64,000 nucleotides of DNA from Asticcacaulis machinosus (GCF_028550435.1 NZ_JAQQKV010000001.1:1364001-1428000); one strand, 5' to 3'. Positions 45,024 through 54,147 are shown, counted from the stretch's first letter. Made by a program: numbers and translations. The notes: generated by a model from the letters alone, not told the origin.

Positions 45024-45139
45024 CACCGACCCGTGGATCACAGGCGATGGAGGATGCTCTTGAATATCAGGGGGGCAGCTTCTTGTTTATGAATCTGGAC
45101 TGGACCGGGGGAAACCCGGCAGGCATTAAGGGGCCACTC

Positions 45140-46867
45140 ATGACGAAGCCAACCAAGATCCGCACCAAGGGCGGCGGCATCAATATTTCCAACTGGTCAT
45201 TCACGCTTAAGTTCATGGCGCCGGCCGCCGTGGCCACCGCGCTGATCGCCGCTCTGGCGGGCGGTGCGATCTACACCATGAACCAGCAAAGCAAGGCCAT
45301 TGACGCCATCAATAACAAAAGCCTGCCGCAAGCCGTCGAGATGGGCGAGATCAAGGCTGAGATCCGCGAAGCCAACGGCGAGTTCTTCCGCATCCTGACG
45401 GCTCAGGCCGCGGGTGTCGGCACCAACTCTGCCGCCAAATCCGCCGAGGTCGTCGCCGACATTGGCAAGATCGAAACCCACATCAAGCAGGTCGATGCCA
45501 CCGTCACCGACCCGGCCCAGAAGAAACTGCTGGGCGAACTGTCCAAGGAAGTGAAGACCTATAAAGAAGCCGTGGATTTCGCCGGTCAGGTCATGGAATT
45601 GGACTTCGCCTCGGTCGTCGGTTTCCTTGAGCAGTTCGATGCCGGTTACGCCAAGATGTCGGACCTCAGCGACCAACTGATCAAGGCCAGCGTCGCCTCA
45701 GCCAAGGCCGACGGCACCAAGGCTCAGCAAACCCAGAATTCGGCTATCGGCCTTCTGACCATCTTCGCCGTCATCATGGCCGCCGCCTCCTGCACCATCG
45801 CCTATCTGTTCTCGCGCACCACGGTCGCCGGCATCAACCGCATCGCCAAGACAACCGAAGAACTGGCCAACGGCAATCTGGGCGTTGACATCAGCGCCCT
45901 GGCCCGCCGCGACGAATTGAAGTCGGTGGTCGAAAGCCTGAACGTGTTCAAATCGAACGCCGAGGAAAAAGAGCGCCTGATGGCTATCGAAGCCGCCACG
46001 GCCAAGACCCGCGAAGAGCGCGCCCGTCAGATGTCCGAGCTGGCCGAACGCTTCCGTCACGAAGCTCAGGATATGCTGGATGCGCTGGGTTCCGCCGCGT
46101 CTGACCTTGATGCCAACGGTCGCACCCTGCTGACCATCGCTCAGGAAAATGAGCGCCGCTCGCAATCCGCCGTCTATTCGATCCGCAACTCGGCCGATAA
46201 CGTTCAGAACGTCGCCTCGGCCACGACTGAGCTTTCCGCCTCGATCGGCGTCATTGGTGATCAGGCCGTCCGCTCGGTGGAGATCGCTGCTGAGGCCGTG
46301 TCTGAAGCCGACCGCACCAACGACAGCATGGCCGAACTGAGCCGCGCCGCTGACCAGATCGGCGAAGTGGTCGACCTGATTAACGCCATCGCCCAGCAAA
46401 CCAACCTGCTGGCCCTGAACGCCACCATCGAGTCGGCCCGCGCCGGTGAAGCCGGTAAGGGCTTTGCGGTTGTGGCCTCAGAAGTGAAGTCTCTGGCCCA
46501 GCAAACCGCCAAGGCGACCGATGAAATCCGCGATCGTATCAAGGACATTCAGGGTGCTGCCCAGAACGGCGTCAACGCCATCCGCGGCATCGGTGAAACC
46601 ATCAAGCACATGAACGAGATCGCCGCCTCGATCGCCGACTCGGTACATCAGCAAGGCGACGCCACCAACGAAATCGCCCGCAACGTCAACGAAGCCTCTG
46701 ACGGCACCACGACCGCCTCGTCTTCGGTCGAGCAACTGTCAGCCTCAGCCGCAGACACTGAAAAGGCCTCGACTGAGATGCTGGGCGCCGCCCGTCAGTT
46801 GACTGACCGCACTCAGGCGATGAGCGAGAACATCCGCCGCTTCTTAAGTGAATTAACTGCGGCTTAA
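45140..46867 (+). CDS. Methyl-accepting chemotaxis protein
   Basis: 575 residues from ATG 45140 (AAGGGG eight bases upstream); the longer frame from 45047 is leader sequence. Membrane helix 1 (~24-46), periplasmic four-helix sensor (~47-200), membrane helix 2 (~202-224), HAMP (~225-277), cytoplasmic signalling coiled coil (~330-565) with the tip [20 protein letters not shown] and [16 protein letters not shown]. No CheB/CheR pentapeptide is seen at the C-terminus. Signals to CheA/CheW encoded elsewhere; ligand unknown. Confidence 0.94.
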   Translation: MTKPTKIRTKGGGINISNWSFTLKFMAPAAVATALIAALAGGAIYTMNQQSKAIDAINNKSLPQAVEMGEIKAEIREANGEFFRILTAQAAGVGTNSAAKSAEVVADIGKIETHIKQVDATVTDPAQKKLLGELSKEVKTYKEAVDFAGQVMELDFASVVGFLEQFDAGYAKMSDLSDQLIKASVASAKADGTKAQQTQNSAIGLLTIFAVIMAAASCTIAYLFSRTTVAGINRIAKTTEELANGNLGVDISALARRDELKSVVESLNVFKSNAEEKERLMAIEAATAKTREERARQMSELAERFRHEAQDMLDALGSAASDLDANGRTLLTIAQENERRSQSAVYSIRNSADNVQNVASATTELSASIGVIGDQAVRSVEIAAEAVSEADRTNDSMAELSRAADQIGEVVDLINAIAQQTNLLALNATIESARAGEAGKGFAVVASEVKSLAQQTAKATDEIRDRIKDIQGAAQNGVNAIRGIGETIKHMNEIAASIADSVHQQGDATNEIARNVNEASDGTTTASSSVEQLSASAADTEKASTEMLGAARQLTDRTQAMSENIRRFLSELTAA

Positions 46868-46917
46868 CTATAAATACTAAAAATCACGACTATAGTTACA
46901 CCATGTAACGCAAAGAG

Positions 46918-46948
46918 AACGGAGAAGTGCTTACTTCTCCGTTTTTTT
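46918..46948 (+). terminator. Terminator after receptor gene
   Basis: AACGGAGAAGT (46918-46928), loop GCTT, ACTTCTCCGTT (46933-46943), then T run. Confidence 0.92.
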
Positions 46949-47038
46949 GTTGTTTTGATCCGTTTCTTTTACGTCGCTTTAACTGTGCTCTTATATATTG
47001 GCCTTCTCCGTACCCCATTCAGAATGAGTGATCTTTAC

Positions 47039-47407
47039 ATGCGCAAGTCCCTTTTCATCGCCACCGCCTTTGCTGTCAGCGCCCTGTCGGCCCAAGCCTT
47101 CGCCGAGTGCGATGAAGCCCAGGAAGGCGTCGCCGGTAAGGCCGTAGCCGCCGCCGCGAAAACCGAAGTCTCCAAGGCCGTTCCCGTCACCGGCAAGCAG
47201 ATGGTGACCCTGAACACCTGCGAAGTCCGCGCCGGCACCACCATCGTTGACTATAAGTATAACTTCCTCGGCGCCGATGGCCTGTACTGGGTCGAAGGTT
47301 CGGCCAAGGTTGCCGGTGGCGCCGTTTCGGAAATCAAGCTGCGCAAGCTGTCGCCGAACCTGGCCGACGCTTCGGGTAAGGCTGGCGTGAAGCTCGCTTC
47401 GAACTAA
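47039..47407 (+). CDS. Small secreted protein of unknown function
   Basis: 122 residues. Signal peptide MRKSLFIATAFAVSALSAQA with cleavage near AFAE. The mature ~100 residues contain two Cys (AECDEA, NTCEVR) that may form a disulfide, and no known motif. The ATG 47039 is chosen for the signal peptide; the open frame extends upstream without support. Single gene, terminators on both sides. Confidence 0.75.
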   Translation: MRKSLFIATAFAVSALSAQAFAECDEAQEGVAGKAVAAAAKTEVSKAVPVTGKQMVTLNTCEVRAGTTIVDYKYNFLGADGLYWVEGSAKVAGGAVSEIKLRKLSPNLADASGKAGVKLASN

Positions 47408-47428
47408 GCCTGAATAATAATAAAAGAG

Positions 47429-47463
47429 AAAGCCTCTGCGTGAATAACGCAGAGGCTTTTTTA
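47429..47463. terminator. Terminator after small secreted protein gene
   Basis: AAAGCCTCTGCGT (47429-47441), loop GAATA, ACGCAGAGGCTTT (47447-47459), T run on plus. On the minus strand it lies downstream of the small gene at 47673-47536 and could serve it too. Confidence 0.9.
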
Positions 47464-47464
47464 T

Positions 47465-47508
47465 TTGCGCTAACACCGCAATGGCGGCCCAGTTCGTTCC
47501 TTGAGCGC
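47465..47508 (-). repeat. Dispersed GCGCTCAAGG repeat, inverse copy
   Basis: Runs TTGCGCTAAC through GGCGGCC to TTGAGCGC; the inverse of the 30071-30115 copy with only a few differences. It abuts the preceding terminator. Confidence 0.8.
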
Positions 47509-47535
47509 AGCGCTTTATTTAGGTCAACTCAGGAA

Positions 47536-47673
47536 CTACTTCTTACCTGTCGGTTTATAGTCCTGAGGACGACTGCCTGCGCCCGATGATTTCGGCCGGT
47601 TATTGACCAGGATGCCGCCCAAAAATGCGAATGAATTCAGGGCGTGTTGCATGTTTTTGTCGTTGTCCTTCAA
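47536..47673 (-). CDS. Putative 45-residue protein
   Basis: Small gene on the minus strand. TTG start at 47673 with a perfect AAGGAG seven bases upstream; an internal ATG at 47652 also fits. The predicted protein starts MKDNDKNMQHALNSFAFLGG, then has a short hydrophobic stretch and a basic, Gly/Pro-rich tail (SRPQDYKPTGKK). No family recognised. Supported by the ribosome binding site and GC-rich third positions; not longer than chance alone would allow. Confidence 0.5.
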   Translation of the reverse strand: MKDNDKNMQHALNSFAFLGGILVNNRPKSSGAGSRPQDYKPTGKK

Positions 47674-48014
47674 TTTGCGTCTCCTTTTCCAACAAACATA
47701 ACAAATGGACAAAGAGACGCGTCGCGGCTCGCAGGGGTTTTCACCCTCTCAGTCGTCGTCGCGTCACCCACATATGGTGACACAGAATTTACCAAACGCA
47801 AGAATTAATCCGAACCCTGAGCATATATTTTTCGTAAAAATATATAATATATTGTTTTATAACAAAATTTATGATAGTCAAATTTTACAAAAACGAAAAT
47901 ACAGCATCCGAAAAATCCCACATCCCGATTCACTCTATAAAAACCATCTTCGGTTAGACTGATCCCCAAGGCGTAAAAAGCGCCGCCACAGATGGTTGGT
48001 TGGGATCAAATCCT
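47674..48014. other. AT-rich gene-free region
   Basis: 341 bases. The stretch 47800-47960 is strongly AT-rich compared with all flanking DNA and contains an ATAT-rich core. An 85-codon ORF here (47705-47962) reads as random sequence. Possible promoter zone or binding site for an AT-specific DNA-structuring protein. Confidence 0.55.
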
Positions 48015-48536
48015 ATGTTGAAGTCAGCTGTTATACTTACATGCGCCGTCGCCTGCGCTTTGTTTACGGGCCACACGGTTATGGCGCTGGATGATAATCT
48101 CTCGGCGCAATCCGTAAAAGCCGAGGTCATGCCGGTTCAGACGATCCCGTCCCCGCCCGCCAACAGTGGCAGCACGACCTCGATCCCAAAGTCTCAGGAC
48201 GGCCACTACTGGGCCGAAGCCCGCGTCAATGACGCCTCCGTGAAATTTCTGGTCGATACCGGCGCCACCATTGTCGCCCTCACCCCGTCCGACGCCCTGC
48301 GTCTGGGCGTCGATGCCGATGAGCTGAGATACGACCGTCAGGTCACGACCGCGATGGGCCAGACCGCCGCCGCCGTCGTCAAACTGCGCTCCGTCCATAT
48401 CGGCCAGACCGAAGTGCGCGATGTCGACGCCATCGTCATCCGTGAGGGCCTGAGCACATCCCTGCTGGGCATGAGCTATCTCGGCCGCCTGTCGGGCTTT
48501 GAAGCCACCCGCACGGCGCTTATTTTGAAGCCGTAA
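48015..48536 (+). CDS. Retropepsin-like aspartic protease, exported
   Basis: 173 residues. Signal peptide (MLKSAVILTCAVACALFTG), then a single aspartic protease domain with Asp81-Thr-Gly in VKFLVDTGATIVALT; it would act as a homodimer like retroviral proteases. Resembles the TIGR02281 clan AA family. The DDATE... spacer before the domain is Pro/Ser-rich. ATG 48015 preferred to an in-frame TTG. Followed by a GC-rich palindromic element. Confidence 0.85.
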   Translation: MLKSAVILTCAVACALFTGHTVMALDDNLSAQSVKAEVMPVQTIPSPPANSGSTTSIPKSQDGHYWAEARVNDASVKFLVDTGATIVALTPSDALRLGVDADELRYDRQVTTAMGQTAAAVVKLRSVHIGQTEVRDVDAIVIREGLSTSLLGMSYLGRLSGFEATRTALILKP

Positions 48537-48550
48537 CCCATGCGGGTGCG

Positions 48551-48740
48551 CCCTCCCGATCGAGGACGGGGAGGCTGACGGCTTTTTCCGATTTTTTAAG
48601 TAAAGAGCCCCCACCACCATCCGGCTCCGCCGGACGGTCCCCCTCCCCATTAAAATGGGGAGGTATAAGTGTAACTTTTTCTTATACTCCCCCGACGTGT
48701 CGGGGGAGGTGGCGCGCCAAAGGCGTGACGGTGGGGGGCT
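48551..48740. repeat. GC-rich palindromic element region, copy 4
   Basis: Several stems: CCTCCCGATCGAGGACGGGGAGG, a CCGGCTCCGCCGG palindrome, CCCCATTAAAATGGGG, and CCCCCGACGTGTCGGGGG, with CCCCACCACC and GGTCCCCCTCCCC core shared with copies 1 and 3. The inverted AACCTCCCC ends of the full copies are missing or altered, so it is a composite or decayed copy. Confidence 0.7.
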
Positions 48741-48748
48741 TCTTAGCC

Positions 48749-49258
48749 TTAGCTGCTGTCCGGCACAGACTGAGGCCGATAAGCGGCCTTAAAGGCATCC
48801 CTGCCGTCCAACTCAGGCACCACAGGCGCACTTACAGTCTCGGACGCAATCTCACTGGCGTCATCGTCCAGACCATCATCCTCAAAGCCATAGCCTTCAA
48901 ACTCATCAACCCAGTCTGTAGGTGACGCAGGCTCTGGCTCTGGCTCTGGCTCTGGCTTCGGTTTAGCCAGACCCCAGCGCGCCAGAAACTGCTGGTAATG
49001 AAGTTCGTTCTCGTGGCGGCACTCAGCAATTTCCTCGTCTGTGCGCTCACGCGGCGGCGCTTTGCGTTCAGCCGCATCAACACGGGCATATAACCGCTCG
49101 ATCAGCAGCCCCACGCGTACGGTGCGCTCCATCTCGGCCACATCTTCCGGCGGCGGCAGATCCTCCAACTGATCCAGCATCCGGTCGGCAAAGGCGCGCA
49201 GCCGCGCCCGCCGGTCTTCGGGCGTATAGCGTTCGGTTGCGGGCGCGTCAGGAGTCAT
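48749..49258 (-). CDS. Acidic hypothetical protein with Pro-Glu repeats
   Basis: 169 residues. A charged N-terminal part (YTPEDRRARLRAFADRMLD), a helical middle, a linker with KPEPEPEPEPEP, then an acidic C-terminus rich in Asp, Glu and Ser. No known family. ATG 49258 (MTPDAP) is preferred to an upstream TTG. Probably a cytoplasmic protein with a rigid extended linker. Overlaps nothing, separate from neighbours. Confidence 0.65.
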   Translation of the reverse strand: MTPDAPATERYTPEDRRARLRAFADRMLDQLEDLPPPEDVAEMERTVRVGLLIERLYARVDAAERKAPPRERTDEEIAECRHENELHYQQFLARWGLAKPKPEPEPEPEPASPTDWVDEFEGYGFEDDGLDDDASEIASETVSAPVVPELDGRDAFKAAYRPQSVPDSS

Positions 49259-49359
49259 CCCGTAAGCATGGGGCAAACGGGCACAGCGGGGATAAGTGGC
49301 GCTGGATTGTCAGGCCGCGAAGGCGTTATATGTTCACCACAACCGCAAAGGAGGCCTGC

Positions 49360-49971
49360 GTGGGTTACGATTATCTGGATCGCCTGATCACGCCTGCGGT
49401 CAAGGCCGCGCAAGGTGCCAACGGGGCGGCAAGCCTGTGGGAGCGCAATCATGACCGCCCCTCAGACCGCTTTACGCCAGCCGAGGCCGCCTTTATCGCC
49501 CAGCGCGACAGCTTTTACATGGCCAGCGTGTCAGAGAACGGATGGCCCTATGTTCAGCATCGCGGCGGACCGGCAGGCTTTCTAAAGGTGCTGGATGACA
49601 CCCACCTTGGGTTTGCGGATTTTCGCGGCAATCGCCAGTATATCAGCCTGGGTAATGTCAGCGCCGATGACCGCGTGTCGCTGTTTCTGATGGACTATCC
49701 CCATCAGGCCCGCCTTAAGGTGCTGGCCCATGCGTCGGTGCATGATCTTAAGGCCGAGCCAGACCTGGCCGAAAAGCTGGCCACGCCGGGCTATCGCGGG
49801 GTGGCCGAACGCGGGATTGTGCTGAGGCTGGAGGCCTTTGACTGGAACTGCCCGCAGCATATCACGCCCCGCTTCACCGCCTCAGAGATCGAGACCGCCA
49901 CCGCCCCTATGCGCAACCGCATTGCCGAACTGGAGGCCGAGGTCGCCGCCCTGCGCAAGGCGGGGGTATAA
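49360..49971 (+). CDS. Pyridoxamine 5'-phosphate oxidase-family flavoprotein
   Basis: 203 residues. The GTG at 49360 is chosen because AAAGGAGG sits just five bases upstream; an ATG 30 bases earlier and longer frames lack this. The split-barrel fold shows in DSFYMASVSENGWPYVQHRG, FLKVLDDTHLGFADFRGNRQ, and the short SLFLMDYPHQARLKVLAHA. Family members bind FMN or F420; not PdxH itself. The substrate is unknown. Confidence 0.85.
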   Translation: MGYDYLDRLITPAVKAAQGANGAASLWERNHDRPSDRFTPAEAAFIAQRDSFYMASVSENGWPYVQHRGGPAGFLKVLDDTHLGFADFRGNRQYISLGNVSADDRVSLFLMDYPHQARLKVLAHASVHDLKAEPDLAEKLATPGYRGVAERGIVLRLEAFDWNCPQHITPRFTASEIETATAPMRNRIAELEAEVAALRKAGV

Positions 49972-49972
49972 C

Positions 49973-50145
49973 CCCTTCTCCTCCCTGTGCTTTCTCCTCC
50001 CTGTTGCGCAGCAATGGGGAGGTGGCGCGGCGAAGTCCGCGACGGAGGGGGACGGCTGAGGCACTACCAACGCACAGACTTTTGAGGCGTTACTTCCAAA
50101 CGCCGCTCAGGCATTGAGGGCGGCGCATTCCCCCTCCGTCACGGA
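49973..50145. repeat. GC-rich repeat region between PPOX and GNAT genes
   Basis: Contains CCCTGTTGCGCAGCAATGGGGAGG and a second half CTCCGTCACGGAG; GGCGGCGCATTCCCCCTCCG echoes the copy 4 core. Arms are less perfect than in the other elements. No ORF. Confidence 0.5.
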
Positions 50146-50170
50146 GTTGGAAGATATCTAATGACCTTAC

Positions 50171-50632
50171 CTACTCGGATCTTACAGGTATCCGCCGTAC
50201 CTGAAAGCCCGTTTTCGACGGCTCAAATCCAGCAGCTTCGTAAAAGGCGAGAGTTGAGGGCTGTTTGGAGCCGGTCATAAGCATCACCTTATAGCACCCT
50301 TGTGTCCATGCGCGATCCACCGCTGCAGCTAAAATGGCTTTTCCATAGCCTCGATTACGATAGTCGGCGTGAGTGACCACGTTCTCAATCAGCGCATAAG
50401 GGGTACCGCCACGGGTTAGATTTGGGATGACTATGAGGGTGCAACTTGCCACCAATTTAGCGTCAAGGCAGCCAATTAATATGTTGCTACCATTGTAGCG
50501 GAGAAACTGTTCTAAGACGCCAATGGCTTTATCGGACGGACAGCGAGTGTCCTGCGCGTCAAGATAACGGTATAAGTCCAGCAGTCCCGGCAGATCGGCC
50601 TGTTCCGCAGAACCGATAACAAGTGTTGTCAT
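50171..50632 (-). CDS. GNAT-family N-acetyltransferase
   Basis: 153 residues. The acetyl-CoA pyrophosphate loop is in THADYRNRGYGKAILAAA (Q/RxxGxG/A type), followed by AFYEAAGFEPSKTGFQ. Substrate unknown. Its start overlaps the dusA stop by four bases, so it is translated from the same transcript. Base composition looks less GC-rich than neighbours. Confidence 0.88.
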   Translation of the reverse strand: MTTLVIGSAEQADLPGLLDLYRYLDAQDTRCPSDKAIGVLEQFLRYNGSNILIGCLDAKLVASCTLIVIPNLTRGGTPYALIENVVTHADYRNRGYGKAILAAAVDRAWTQGCYKVMLMTGSKQPSTLAFYEAAGFEPSKTGFQVRRIPVRSE

Positions 50633-51672
50633 GTCGGCAATCCCGTTATGACCTTCTGAACAGTCGCATAGGCTTCGCGGCGGGCGTGGGCGGCGGACAT
50701 AGCGTCATGGACGGCGGCGATGGCCATATCCAGCACCTCAATACCGGCGCCGTCGCGGATAGATTCCACCGTCATAATCCGCCGGAAAGCGCGCGCGCCG
50801 GGCAGGCCGTGCATGATCCCCAGCATGTGGCGCGTCATGGCGGGCAGGCTGACGCCCGCCTCCAGTTGCGCCTGCATATAGGGCCGGTAGGCCTCAAGCG
50901 CCTCAAACGGGCCGATGTCGCCGCCTGCGCCAAACAAACGCCGATCGACCTGACCCAGAAAGGCCGGTTCCTGATAGGCGGTGCGGCCCAGCATCACCCC
51001 ATCAACGTGCATCAGGTGCTCATCGATCGCCTCAAAGCTGGTGATGCCGCCATTGATGACGATGTTCAGCTCCGGATGGGCGCGTTTCAGAGCATAGACC
51101 AGCGGATAATTCAGCGGCGGGATGTCGCGGTTTTCCTTGGGCGACAGGCCTTTTAACCACGCTTTGCGCGCATGGACGATAAAGGTGTTCACCCCGGCCT
51201 TGGCGCAGGCCTCAATAAGCGCAAACAGGGCGGCTTCCTCGTCCTGATCATCGACGCCGATGCGGCATTTGACGGTGACGGGCAGGGTCACAGCCTCTGC
51301 CATCGCCTGCATACAGTCGGCCACAAGCTGCGGCTCGCGCATCAGGCAGGCGCCGAACGAGCCTGACTGCACCCGCTCGGACGGGCAGCCGCAATTGAGA
51401 TTGACCTCATCATAGCCCCAGTCCTGCGCGATCTTCGCACACGCCGCCAGTTCATCCGGTTCCGATCCACCAATTTGCAGCGCGACCGGATGCTCAACCG
51501 GTGAATAGCCCAGCAGTTTTTCGCGGTCGCCGTGGATGATCGCCCGCGACGTCACCATCTCAGTATAGAGCAGCGCCTCCTTGGTCAGGGCGCGGTGAAA
51601 GGCACGGCAATGCCGGTCCGTCCAGTCCATGAGCGGGGCAACGGCAAATTTATGCGACTGGGTTCTATTCAT
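50629..51672 (-). CDS. dusA: tRNA-dihydrouridine synthase A
   Basis: 347 residues. FMN enzyme that reduces uridines at positions 20/20a of tRNA. Catalytic Cys in the NCGCPSERVQSGSFGACLM motif, FMN-binding NGGITSFEAIDEHLMHVDGVMLGR, substrate loop KCRIGVDDQDEE. Full family length (~330-345). First gene of a two-gene unit with the GNAT enzyme. Preceded by a large inverted palindrome (51715-51768) that lies between it and the GH95 gene. Confidence 0.95.
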   Translation of the reverse strand: MNRTQSHKFAVAPLMDWTDRHCRAFHRALTKEALLYTEMVTSRAIIHGDREKLLGYSPVEHPVALQIGGSEPDELAACAKIAQDWGYDEVNLNCGCPSERVQSGSFGACLMREPQLVADCMQAMAEAVTLPVTVKCRIGVDDQDEEAALFALIEACAKAGVNTFIVHARKAWLKGLSPKENRDIPPLNYPLVYALKRAHPELNIVINGGITSFEAIDEHLMHVDGVMLGRTAYQEPAFLGQVDRRLFGAGGDIGPFEALEAYRPYMQAQLEAGVSLPAMTRHMLGIMHGLPGARAFRRIMTVESIRDGAGIEVLDMAIAAVHDAMSAAHARREAYATVQKVITGLPT

Positions 51673-51714
51673 TTTTACTGGATTTCAACGACGGAAAACG
51701 AGACTGACTAAGAC

Positions 51715-51768
51715 CTTTGCGCGGCCTTATAGCGCTTCATATCGCAGATATGAAGGCGGCCCGCAAAG
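51715..51768. other. Large imperfect palindrome between dusA and GH95 gene
   Basis: Outer CTTTGCGCGGCC/GGCCCGCAAAG and inner CTTCATATC-GCA-GATATGAAG (51735-51755). The inner stem is perfect. No T run on either strand. Sits 21 bases from the GH95 stop and 42 bases before the dusA ATG. Confidence 0.65.
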
Positions 51769-51789
51769 AATCAGATGTCGAGAAATGAT

Positions 51790-54147
51790 TCAGGCGCGGT
51801 ACAGCCGCCCCTCTCGCCCCGTAAGACGGATCGTTTCGCCGGATTTGAGGGATACCGCCAGCGAGGATGCCCCCCATACCACGCGGGTTTTTCCGGCTTT
51901 TTTAGCGGTAAGGCTCACCTCGGTCACCGACCGGTCGCGCCATGACAGGGCCACCTCAAAACCGCCCCTGGCTTTCAGTCCGGTAAAGCGCCCCTGCGGC
52001 CAGGCTGACGGCAGGGCGGGCAATAGCTCAATCCGGTTGCCGTGGGTTTGCAGCAGCATTTCGGCTATCCCCGCCGCTCCGCCAAAGTTGCCGTCAATCT
52101 GGAACGGCGGGTGGGCGTCAAACAGGTTCGGGTATGACCGGCGCGGATGCAGCAGGCGCTCAACCACACTATAGGCGCGGTCGCCGTCCTTCAGGCGCGC
52201 CCACAGATTGATGCGCCAGCCAATCCCCCAACCGGTGGCGTCATCGCCTCTGATTTCCAGCGATTTACGCGCCGCGGCGGCCAGTGCGGGCGCAGCTTCG
52301 ACCGTGATCTGATCGGACGGATGCAGGGCATAAAGGTGCGAGACATGGCGGTGATGAATATCGGGCGCGTCCATGTCCCAGTCGGCCTGCCATTCCTGCA
52401 ACTGACCGGCCTTACCGATCTTTTCCGGCGGCAGTTTGGCCCGCATGGTAAGGCACGCTTTGGCAAAGGCCGCATCGGTTTTCAGCACCTTAGCCGATTG
52501 TGCCACATGGGCAAACAGGTCGCGCAGCAACTGATTGTCCATCGCCGGCCCCGCACTGAGCGATGAGCCCATCGGGTGGCGATTTTCCGGAGAATTGGAC
52601 GGATTGGTGACCATGTAGCCGGTGTTCGGGTCTTTGATCAGGGTCGCCAGATAGAACGCGGCGGCCCCCTTCATCAGCGGATAGATGCGCTTCAGATAGG
52701 CGGTATCGCCATTATAAAGCCACGTCTCCCACAGGTTCTGCAGCAGCCACGGCCCGCCCATCGGCCACAGGGCCCACACCGCACCGTCCGGCGGCGAAGC
52801 GACGCGCCAGACATCGGTATTGTTGAAAATGACCCAACCCGGCGCGCCGTACATGTCCCTGGCCAGTTTGGCGCCGGTTTCGCTGAGGTCTTCGACCATG
52901 CACACCAGCGGGTCCATCATCTCGCTCAGGTTACAGACCTCGGCGGGCCAGTAGTTCATCTGGGCATTGATGTTGAGCGTCCATTTGGACTGCCAGGATG
53001 GATTGAGCTTATCGTTCCAGATACCTTGCAGGTTGGCCGGTTGACGCGACCCGCGCGACGACGACATCAAAAGATAGCGCCCGTACTGCAGATAAAGCGC
53101 CGATAATCCGGGGTCCTTGCCTTCGCCAAAGCGGGCAATGCGCTGATCGGTCGGCAGTTTGGCGTTTTCCCCCTGCCCCAGATCGAGGCTGACCCGCTCA
53201 AACAGCGTTTTGTAATCCTTGAGGTAATCGTCTCTGATGGCGGCATAGCCCTTGCGCGAGGCCTTGGCCAGAACGCCTGCGTTAAACGCGGCAGGGTCAC
53301 CCGAAATATCATTATAGCGGCGATAGCCCGTGGCCGCCGTGATCAGAATGACCACATCCTCTGCCCCCGTGACATAGACGCCGCCTTCACGTGCCGTCAG
53401 TGTGCCGGTGGGAGAGATGACCTGCGCGCGCACCTCAAAAGGCAATTTGCCTTCAACGCCCTGCTGGGTCGGACTGACGCCGCGGATGATGATCGTATTC
53501 CCCAACGTTTCAATCTCGGATTTTTGCGGGCTGGACAGGCCGATATCCACCGTGACCGCCTTGCCCTTATCACCCGACAAGCGCACCACCATGACCTGAT
53601 CGACGGCGGAGACAAACACTTCGCGACGATGACGGGTCGAACCCGTATTAAATTCCGTCGCGACCATGCCCGCCTCAAGATCGAGGCTGCGCTCATAGCG
53701 TGAGGTGTTATCAAGTCCCGGAAACAACAGGATCAGATCACCGATCGGCTGATAGGCCATCTGTTTATTGGGCGTACTGATCAGGGTATCATTGGCCAGT
53801 TTTTCAGCCTCAGCATACTTGCCTTCAAAGACCAGTTTCTGAACCTGCGGCAGGCCGTCTTTTGACCTTGGGTTGGTCGGATTGTAAGGCCCGCCCGCAA
53901 AGAAGGTATCCTCATTGAGCTGAATGCGCTCAAAGGCCACGCCCCCGAACACCATGCCGCCCAGACGGCCATTCCCGACCGGCAGCGCCTTCACCCATTC
54001 ATCGGCCGGGCGATCATACCACAGCCGCAGATCACCTTTGTCCGGCAGTGCTGCCACCGGCTGCGCGGACGCCAGCGGGGCCATGACCGCCCCTGCACTG
54101 ACCGCGGCCACGCTGGTCATCAGGTGGCGACGATTGAGTTCGGACAT
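51790..54147 (-). CDS. GH95 alpha-L-fucosidase, Tat-exported
   Basis: 785 residues from ATG 54147, which has a strong AGGAGG site. Tat-type signal NRRHLMTSVAAVSAGAVMA to a cleavage near PLASA. N-terminal GH95 beta-domain (DLRLWYDRPADEW, PVGNGRLGGMVFGG, FERIQLNEDTFFAGG), then the (alpha/alpha)6 barrel with WPAEVCNLSEMMDPLV and the C-terminal beta-sandwich. The family inverts and removes alpha-1,2-linked L-fucose. Divergent from an IclR regulator and near two GH29 enzymes: a fucose-glycan locus. Confidence 0.92.
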   Translation of the reverse strand: MSELNRRHLMTSVAAVSAGAVMAPLASAQPVAALPDKGDLRLWYDRPADEWVKALPVGNGRLGGMVFGGVAFERIQLNEDTFFAGGPYNPTNPRSKDGLPQVQKLVFEGKYAEAEKLANDTLISTPNKQMAYQPIGDLILLFPGLDNTSRYERSLDLEAGMVATEFNTGSTRHRREVFVSAVDQVMVVRLSGDKGKAVTVDIGLSSPQKSEIETLGNTIIIRGVSPTQQGVEGKLPFEVRAQVISPTGTLTAREGGVYVTGAEDVVILITAATGYRRYNDISGDPAAFNAGVLAKASRKGYAAIRDDYLKDYKTLFERVSLDLGQGENAKLPTDQRIARFGEGKDPGLSALYLQYGRYLLMSSSRGSRQPANLQGIWNDKLNPSWQSKWTLNINAQMNYWPAEVCNLSEMMDPLVCMVEDLSETGAKLARDMYGAPGWVIFNNTDVWRVASPPDGAVWALWPMGGPWLLQNLWETWLYNGDTAYLKRIYPLMKGAAAFYLATLIKDPNTGYMVTNPSNSPENRHPMGSSLSAGPAMDNQLLRDLFAHVAQSAKVLKTDAAFAKACLTMRAKLPPEKIGKAGQLQEWQADWDMDAPDIHHRHVSHLYALHPSDQITVEAAPALAAAARKSLEIRGDDATGWGIGWRINLWARLKDGDRAYSVVERLLHPRRSYPNLFDAHPPFQIDGNFGGAAGIAEMLLQTHGNRIELLPALPSAWPQGRFTGLKARGGFEVALSWRDRSVTEVSLTAKKAGKTRVVWGASSLAVSLKSGETIRLTGREGRLYRA

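Larger units (their letters stand above)
44737..45139. other. Gap before the chemotaxis receptor: terminator, promoter and leader
   Basis: 403 bases. After the SleB terminator (44777-44805) there is a TATAAT (44947-44952) with a weak -35, then a stacked hairpin (44996-45023) and a smaller CCGGG/CCCGG stem near 45107. No separate gene. The leader from the putative start to the ATG would be ~180 bases. Confidence 0.5.

Noticed and set aside
44737-45139. Cyclic-di-GMP riboswitch in receptor leader
   Set aside because: Hairpins exist, but the conserved GEMM core could not be found.
46853-46867. TTAA-N7-TTAA at the receptor 3' end
   Set aside because: Formed by the last codons and stop of the receptor, followed by a terminator; likely chance.
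47705-47962. 85-codon ORF in the AT-rich island
   Set aside because: Random composition, AT-driven residues, no ribosome site and no motif.
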